The notes under the pieces: model-generated
What the model was told of the DNA's origin: nothing
Databases searched by the model: none
The model's input: the letters and a program-made list of their open reading frames with translations, nothing else
DNA from: Erysipelotrichia bacterium
GTDB lineage: Bacteria > Bacillota_I > Bacilli_A > Erysipelotrichales > Erysipelotrichaceae
DNA length: 11,578 nucleotides
Assembly: GCA_009916335.1 (NCBI GenBank)
Contig: SAAR01000087.1
Span: forward strand, 1 to 11,578
Direction of reading: 5' to 3'
Made by a program: the position numbers and the translations under genes
Shown here: piece by piece, positions 7,332 through 11,578 of the stretch
How the letters are laid out: each line of letters begins with the position of its first letter
How positions within the stretch are numbered: position 1 is the first letter of the stretch

Positions 7332-9887
7332 ATGAAATTAATCAAGCAGCTTATTCACACACTAATCTCCATAGGATTGCTCGGAAGTTTTTTCCTGTAT
7401 GCACATCTAATTCAAAATGAATTGGGTTCCACAAAAAATGATGGAACTGTAGAAATAATAGCAGAACAACCAAACCAAGTAATAGACAGCATCCAAATTA
7501 ATGGACGCTATGTTCAATCATCAGAAATTATCAAAAACCAATGGGGATTCAATGATGCTGAGTTAATTCCTAATTTTTCTTCTCTAAGTGAAGATAATTC
7601 ACTCGTAATTAAATCTTCTTCTTCTGTAAAAACCGTATCCTTTGAGTACTTTGTTAGTGAAAATCCGGTTATTGTAAATATTAAAGTTGGAGGACAATTA
7701 GTTGGAACCATTGATACCTCAAATGGAGATAAATATAAAAATTTAGCCTTTTTTAAACTCCCCTCTACTTTACGGATAACTAAAAACAATCAATTTTGGT
7801 ATCTCCACTTAATAGTCATTGCCTTTGGCATAACCTGCTTTATTTTCAATAAAGCAACCTGGAGAATAAAAAAAAGAGAGATCATTTTCTTAATACTATT
7901 ATTAATAGTTCAATATATATTCACTACTATTACATTCCCACGGTTATACCGCAATGAATTAGTGCTATTTAATTCGAACTTTAATAAAATAGAAACTCAA
8001 CAGCTATTAATTTCACTAACTATTCTGATATTTTTTGGTCTTTTCGGATATAAACAACTTAGAGGTCGAGTTTTTAACGCTTTTCAAAGAATTATTCTAT
8101 TCGTGATTTATCTTTTAGTTCCCATTTTTTCACTATTTCTTATTGAAAATAGCTATTCACAATTCTCTACTCTTTCTCAAAATAGTCTTTTGAATAATCT
8201 AATCATTATTGGAATAATTTATCTAATTGTAGCATTAGCAACTTCCCTACGATTAGCAAGCCTCATAATTCTTTCTGCTTCAATCATTATTGGATTAAGC
8301 AATCAAATATTGATTGACAACAGAGGAGCACCAATACTGTTTTATAATTTCTTTCAAATTACAGATGGTTTAAACGTAGCTTCAAGTGTAACAGTCAATA
8401 TCAATAATAGGATTTTACAAAGCATAGTATTCTCTTATATTCTGTTTACGTGCTTTCTTTTCATTCCTAAATTATCTTTACCAAGACTATTACCATCACA
8501 AACTTTTTATTCTAGACATGATTTTAAATGGTTTTATCGTTTAAGTAGGATTTTACTAAGTTTCGTAACTTTAATAACAGTATTTCCTTTGATTAATCAA
8601 ACTGTAGTTTCTAATGCAAATATTTCATTAAATTACTGGCGAATGTACATTACCTACGGTCAATATGGACTTCCACTCTCGCTTGTATCGTTCTACGAAG
8701 ATAGTAAAATATCAAAACCAGAGGGATACTCGACATCAAATCTTGAGAAACTACTTGAGACATACTCCTCAGATACAGATACTATTACAAGCACAACCAA
8801 ACCAAATATTATATTTATTCAAAATGAATCTCAGAGTGATCTTTCAACTTTACAAAACTTAAGTATCTCACCAGATCCATTATTAAATCAACATGCTTTA
8901 TCAGATGACACTGTACATGGAACTCTGAACGTCTCGGTTTACGGTGGTGGTACAGCAAATACAGAATACGAAGTTCTAACAAGCAACGCTATCAGTTTTT
9001 TGTCTTCAAATCTATTCCCTTACCAACAGATTATTACTCAAGAACGGCCAAGTTTTGCATCTTATTTAAAGGATAAGGATTATGATACTGTTGCACTTCA
9101 TCCTCAATCTGGAAATAATTACAATCGACAAAAAGTATATCCTTTACTAGGGTTTACGAAATCCTATTTTTTAGATTCAGAACCTGCAATTAGTGAACTC
9201 GCACCACTGACAATTAATAGGGGCTGGCCATCTGATCAATTTCTATTCAACGGAATAAAAGAACTCTATGAACAAAAAGGAGATACTCCATTATTTAGCT
9301 TCGTAGTTACCATGCAAGGACATGGTGGATATCCAAGTACTGAAGCTATTTATCCTCGAGAAGTTAGCATTAATGGTTCAACATCCGAATACTTAGCTGA
9401 AACAGAATTCCTGACAAGTCTGAAGAAAACAGATGAAGCTTTTGCAGATTTAATTACTTATTTCAGTTCTTATAAAGAACCAACAGTCATCGTTATGTAC
9501 GGTGATCACCAACCAAGTTTAAGTCAAGAATTTTATTCACAGTTTATGGATGAAAGTAACCCTGCTTCCAAATATTCTACTCCGTTTGTGATTTGGGCGA
9601 ATTTTGATATCAATGAACGGGAAGCTATAACGATAAGCCCAAACTATCTCGTTCCATATTTAATGAATATACTTTCCGAATCCGAGTACGCACTTCCTAG
9701 ATCACCTTATCAGCAGTTTTTGAGTGATATGCAACTCGAGCTACCTATCATTACTAGCTGGGGTAATTTAGATGGTAATGGCCAACAAATTGAGGACTTA
9801 TCAACTCTACCGCTCTACCAAACATATTTACAGCTCGAATACAACAGTGCCGTTGATAAACGACCTTTAGAGGACTTATTTGAGTGA
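7332..9887 (+). CDS. LtaS/GacH-type membrane sulfatase-fold protein, probable glycerol-phosphate transferase
   Basis: 851 residues. Membrane segments fall near 5-25, 156-175, 184-203, 226-243, 252-271, 288-305, 308-325, 365-380 and 404-424. A polar outer segment of about 130 residues separates the first two. The extracellular sulfatase domain starts near 490. Candidate metal and catalytic residues match lipoteichoic-acid synthases: E499 in Q-N-E-S, nucleophile T541 in G-G-G-T-A-N, H590, the N-Y-N-R stretch at 596-599, H664 in Q-G-H-G-G-Y, and D725-H726 in Y-G-D-H-Q. LtaS proteins have about five helices and 650 residues, so size and topology fit the larger GacH/SccH type better. That type transfers glycerol phosphate from phosphatidylglycerol to wall polysaccharide side groups. 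Position beside the rgp operon supports this by inference. A TTG at 7320 is also in frame. I chose the ATG because a positively charged signal anchor follows, but neither start has a clear Shine-Dalgarno. Confidence 0.88.
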   Translation: MKLIKQLIHTLISIGLLGSFFLYAHLIQNELGSTKNDGTVEIIAEQPNQVIDSIQINGRYVQSSEIIKNQWGFNDAELIPNFSSLSEDNSLVIKSSSSVKTVSFEYFVSENPVIVNIKVGGQLVGTIDTSNGDKYKNLAFFKLPSTLRITKNNQFWYLHLIVIAFGITCFIFNKATWRIKKREIIFLILLLIVQYIFTTITFPRLYRNELVLFNSNFNKIETQQLLISLTILIFFGLFGYKQLRGRVFNAFQRIILFVIYLLVPIFSLFLIENSYSQFSTLSQNSLLNNLIIIGIIYLIVALATSLRLASLIILSASIIIGLSNQILIDNRGAPILFYNFFQITDGLNVASSVTVNINNRILQSIVFSYILFTCFLFIPKLSLPRLLPSQTFYSRHDFKWFYRLSRILLSFVTLITVFPLINQTVVSNANISLNYWRMYITYGQYGLPLSLVSFYEDSKISKPEGYSTSNLEKLLETYSSDTDTITSTTKPNIIFIQNESQSDLSTLQNLSISPDPLLNQHALSDDTVHGTLNVSVYGGGTANTEYEVLTSNAISFLSSNLFPYQQIITQERPSFASYLKDKDYDTVALHPQSGNNYNRQKVYPLLGFTKSYFLDSEPAISELAPLTINRGWPSDQFLFNGIKELYEQKGDTPLFSFVVTMQGHGGYPSTEAIYPREVSINGSTSEYLAETEFLTSLKKTDEAFADLITYFSSYKEPTVIVMYGDHQPSLSQEFYSQFMDESNPASKYSTPFVIWANFDINEREAITISPNYLVPYLMNILSESEYALPRSPYQQFLSDMQLELPIITSWGNLDGNGQQIEDLSTLPLYQTYLQLEYNSAVDKRPLEDLFE

Positions 9888-9894
9888 TAAAACC

Positions 9895-9918
9895 TATTCT
9901 TTATAAACTGTAATGGGT
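9895..9918 (+). repeat. Right terminal inverted repeat of the ISL3-like relic
   Basis: It carries the core CTGTAATGGGT near its inner side and lies 8 nt past the stop codon of the sulfatase-family gene. It pairs imperfectly with the arm at 10143-10166. Confidence 0.55.
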
Positions 9919-9928
9919 TGATGAAAAT

Positions 9929-10041
9929 CTAACACCTAGAGAGGACGAAATTCGTTCTCTCTTTTTTGCGATTAGTTCTTTAATTTCAAATTCTAGGCTA
10001 AGGAATCAAGGGCCGATTCACTGATACTAAATTTATTCCAT
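9929..10041 (-). pseudogene. ISL3-like transposase remnant
   Basis: Minus-strand codons from 9979 to 9929 read R-T-N-R-K-K-E-R-T-N-F-V-L-S-R-C and then stop. The K-K-E-R-T-N-F-V-L-S-R part matches the C-terminus I recall for streptococcal ISL3 transposases. A possible original start ATG lies at 10041, but it is followed at once by GAA and then TAA, and further stops occur between the two pieces. The whole catalytic middle of the protein is absent, so no functional product is expected. Confidence 0.5.
9938..9967 (+). terminator. Intrinsic terminator of the sulfatase-family gene
   Basis: An 11-bp stem (9938-9948 with 9952-9962, one G-T pair) with a 3-nt loop is followed by six T (9962-9967, the first T shared with the stem). 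It starts 51 nt after the stop codon. The other strand lacks a T-run after the hairpin, so it works rightward only. The same bases, read leftward, look like the 3-prime end of a transposase gene. Confidence 0.85.
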
Positions 10042-10076
10042 ATTAATCATTCTAATAAATATTCTTGTCGCTTTTC

Positions 10077-10106
10077 ATTATAAATCTAATTGAGACATTT
10101 TTTCAA
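10077..10106 (-). promoter_or_regulatory. Residual promoter of the insertion relic
   Basis: Read leftward: TTGAAA (10106-10101), an 18-bp spacer and a perfect TATAAT (10082-10077). It lies downstream of the amidase terminator and upstream of the transposase ATG remnant, as expected of an IS promoter. If active, it would transcribe toward the 3-prime end of the sulfatase-family gene in antisense. Confidence 0.4.
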
Positions 10107-10111
10107 AACTC

Positions 10112-10166
10112 AAAAAGACCCCATAATCTCTACAGTGGATTTACCCACTACAGAAATTACGGAGCC
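10112..10166 (-). terminator. Terminator of the amidase gene, formed by the IS left end
   Basis: In leftward RNA, 10166-10145 pairs with 10138-10117 over 22 consecutive positions (16 Watson-Crick, six G-U) around a 6-nt loop. UUUUU follows (10116-10112). The structure begins 25 nt beyond the amidase stop codon. In the rightward direction the same six positions become A-C mismatches, so the hairpin is strand-specific. Confidence 0.75.
10143..10166 (-). repeat. Left terminal inverted repeat of the ISL3-like relic
   Basis: Read leftward it begins GGCTCC and carries the core CTGTAGTGGGT, as in the opposite arm at 9895-9918. It also forms one side of the terminator hairpin at 10117-10166. Confidence 0.55.
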
Positions 10167-10191
10167 AAATTATGTCGCTTTTATATCCACA

Positions 10192-11578
10192 CTAATTTAA
10201 ATCATATTGTTTTAAACCATATCGCTGTATTAATGACTTTAATTTTTCAGCATATGCTGGATCTGTTGCATAACCTGATGCTAATAAGCTAGTTAACGCT
10301 GTTTCATGATTTGTTGCTTGCAAGAAACTTGCATAGTTCTTTGTTCTCCATGCAGTTGAAGTAAAGAAACTACCATAATCAGAAATACTTTCTAAAAGAG
10401 ACTTGTAAGCTCGGAATTGTTTTTCAACAGTTATTGTTTTTCCATTCACGACTTCTTTTGTTTGAACAGTATATGTATTCCCTTTCCAACTAGAATCTGC
10501 CTTGATGCCGAATATATTATAAGCATTTTTTGCCAGCTGAGAGGTACCCCAACCGCTTTCTAGAATGGATTGGGCTAACATTACACTCGTTACAATACTA
10601 TTTTTTTGAGAAACTTGTTGAATTGCCGGCAATATATTGTTGAAAAATGATTGTTGACCAGTTGTCATCTGACTTTGTTCAGTAGACTTTCTCTGTGTAG
10701 AAGTTCCTGATGTGGGTTTACCTCCAACAGCACCATACCAGTTATCAATACCCTGTGCTAGAGCATTAGCCAGTTTCGTTTGATAAGAATCCTGTTTTAT
10801 CTTCTGCAAATCAGATGGATTATCCATAAATCCAAGTTCAACAAGGATTGCTGGAATTGCAGTTTCGCGCAATACAGCAAAAGTTTCACGTCGTACACCT
10901 CTATTGACTGCACCAGTTCCGCTTATAAGACTTGCTTGAACTTGATTAGCTAAGATTTCACTTTCAGCTAATCGAGTTGGATCGTTATGCATCGCAGCAT
11001 TAATTTTAGGTTGATATTCTGGATCATATTGATACCAATAGGTTTCAATACCAGTGGCATTCGAAGATGCTAAGCCAGTCGCATTAAAGTGAATACTGAT
11101 AAATAAGTCTGCATTACTTTGATTGGCCATCTTTGAGCGCTCTGTTTTGAAATCAACATTATAATCAGCTGTTCTAGTCACCAGAACCTGATATCCCAAC
11201 TGAATTAAATTTGCTTTCAATTTATTTGCAACAGATAAGGCCAAATTCTTTTCATAAACTCCACCATAAGAGGCTCCGGAATCTATTCCCCCATGACCTG
11301 GATCGATGTAGACTGTGTAAGATCGTTGCACTGGATCCTCGGATAACACTGTTGTTGTTCCACCTACCCCTGTTAAACCACCACTTGAGTCCTTATAATA
11401 TAGATGAACTGTATAGGTACCTGTGCGATACTGATGATCCTTCTTATTGACAGTTAACTTATAACTTCCATCTGACTGTCGAGTTGCTTCATACCAACGT
11501 AAATCATCTGACTGTGACCAGGTCGGCAAGATAACACTCGCTATATCCTTAGGAGAAGAGATATTGGTGACACGAACA
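10192..11578 (-). CDS. Secreted amidase/glucosaminidase peptidoglycan hydrolase (partial, N-terminus beyond right edge)
   Basis: 461 codons are open to the window edge, so the gene is 5-prime truncated. A TTG at 11529 is in frame, but the conserved domain continues upstream of it and it is not the start. Residues counted from the first full codon: a GBS-Bsp-like repeat at about 1-78 (P-T-W-S-Q-S-D-D-L-R-W-Y and T-Y-T-V-H-L-Y-Y), then Amidase_3 at about 87-280. Zinc ligands look like H95 in D-P-G-H-G-G, E109 and H163 in S-I-H-F-N-A, with catalytic E247 in V-E-L-G-F. A Ser/Thr/Gln-rich linker follows at about 285-305. A GH73 glucosaminidase domain at about 308-461 has likely catalytic E340 in L-E-S-G-W-G. 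Such enzymes cut both the stem-peptide amide and the glycan, and act in cell separation or autolysis. The signal peptide and any further repeats are outside the window. The gene converges on the sulfatase-family gene and ends in TAG. Confidence 0.9.
   Translation of the reverse strand, partial: VRVTNISSPKDIASVILPTWSQSDDLRWYEATRQSDGSYKLTVNKKDHQYRTGTYTVHLYYKDSSGGLTGVGGTTTVLSEDPVQRSYTVYIDPGHGGIDSGASYGGVYEKNLALSVANKLKANLIQLGYQVLVTRTADYNVDFKTERSKMANQSNADLFISIHFNATGLASSNATGIETYWYQYDPEYQPKINAAMHNDPTRLAESEILANQVQASLISGTGAVNRGVRRETFAVLRETAIPAILVELGFMDNPSDLQKIKQDSYQTKLANALAQGIDNWYGAVGGKPTSGTSTQRKSTEQSQMTTGQQSFFNNILPAIQQVSQKNSIVTSVMLAQSILESGWGTSQLAKNAYNIFGIKADSSWKGNTYTVQTKEVVNGKTITVEKQFRAYKSLLESISDYGSFFTSTAWRTKNYASFLQATNHETALTSLLASGYATDPAYAEKLKSLIQRYGLKQYDLN

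Larger units (their letters stand above)
9895..10166 (-). mobile_element. Internally deleted ISL3-family insertion sequence relic
   Basis: The two ends form a degenerate inverted repeat: 24-base arms at 10143-10166 and 9895-9918 agree at 14 of 24 positions by hand alignment, with a shared core CTGTA[G/A]TGGGT. Reading leftward from 10166, the order is left end with hairpin, a residual promoter, an ATG at 10041 followed by early stops, then a C-terminal transposase-like fragment and the right end. This is the order expected of a streptococcal ISL3 element from which about 1.2 kb of transposase was lost (inference, based on the usual size of such elements). No 8-bp target duplication survives at the edges. 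The family assignment rests on recalled ISL3 end and C-terminus patterns and was not searched. Confidence 0.6.
9888..10191. other. Convergent intergenic region without an intact gene
   Basis: These 304 bases between the two convergent genes hold the ISL3-like relic (9895-10166) and the two terminators described separately. Only 7 nt on the left and 25 nt on the right are outside the relic. No intact coding sequence is supported. Confidence 0.8.

Noticed and set aside
7514..7789. 91-codon minus-strand reading frame inside the sulfatase-family gene
   Set aside because: It is a shadow of a well-supported gene and has no independent start signals.
9938..9967. Bidirectional terminator for both convergent genes
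   Set aside because: There is a T-run only on the plus-strand side. The amidase has its own hairpin with U5 at 10112-10166.
9887..10174. Target-site duplication around the insertion relic
   Set aside because: The 8 bases outside each end (9887-9894 and 10167-10174) do not match, so the duplication is lost or the true ends differ by a few bases.
10065..10292. 75-codon plus-strand reading frame
   Set aside because: It crosses the insertion relic's left end and the 3-prime end of the amidase gene in antisense; no domain or ribosome site supports it.
1..11578. CRISPR arrays, tRNA or rRNA genes, defence islands
   Set aside because: I saw no regularly spaced repeats, no tRNA-like cloverleaf or rRNA sequence, and no toxin-antitoxin, restriction or phage genes.

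Overview
This window looks like low-G+C Streptococcus DNA, most likely from the mitis/sanguinis side of the genus. The reasons are the rhamnose-glucose polysaccharide (RGP) genes, a GBS-Bsp-like repeat in a cell-wall hydrolase, canonical TATAAT promoters with extended -10 elements, and an ISL3-type relic of the kind common in oral streptococci. Species cannot be fixed from this window alone.

Layout: (1) Positions 7101 down to 1 on the minus strand hold a tightly packed, co-oriented operon in the order rgpA, rgpB, rgpC, rgpD, rgpF, then a Wzx-type flippase that runs off the left edge. Junctions overlap by 1-4 nt or are separated by 2-20 nt. (2) Positions 7102-7331 are a divergent promoter region with one recognisable promoter for each direction. 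A perfect 7-bp dyad lies on the rightward start site. (3) Positions 7332-9887 on the plus strand encode a membrane-anchored LtaS/GacH-type phosphoglycerol-transferase-like protein. (4) Positions 9888-10191 contain no intact gene. They are mostly an internally deleted ISL3-family element of about 270 bp whose two ends now appear to supply transcription terminators for both convergent flanking genes. (5) Positions 10192-11578 on the minus strand hold the C-terminal 461 codons of a secreted peptidoglycan hydrolase (Bsp-like repeat, Amidase_3, GH73 glucosaminidase). Its N-terminus lies beyond the right edge.

How the genes fit together: RgpA, RgpB and RgpF build a rhamnan chain on a lipid carrier in the cytoplasm. 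RgpC/RgpD export it by an ABC (Wzm/Wzt) route. The flippase at the operon's distal end suggests that a second lipid-linked unit is moved by a Wzx route, as in two-chain lactococcal cell-wall polysaccharides. The divergent sulfatase-fold enzyme is a plausible outer-surface decorating enzyme that adds glycerol phosphate, by analogy with GacH/SccH. No rgpE is present between rgpD and rgpF, where it sits in S. mutans.

No clearly new defence or mobile system is visible. The observations most worth a second look are the ISL3 relic with its strand-specific G-U hairpin terminator, the mixed ABC plus Wzx export arrangement, and the dyad over the sulfatase-gene start site.
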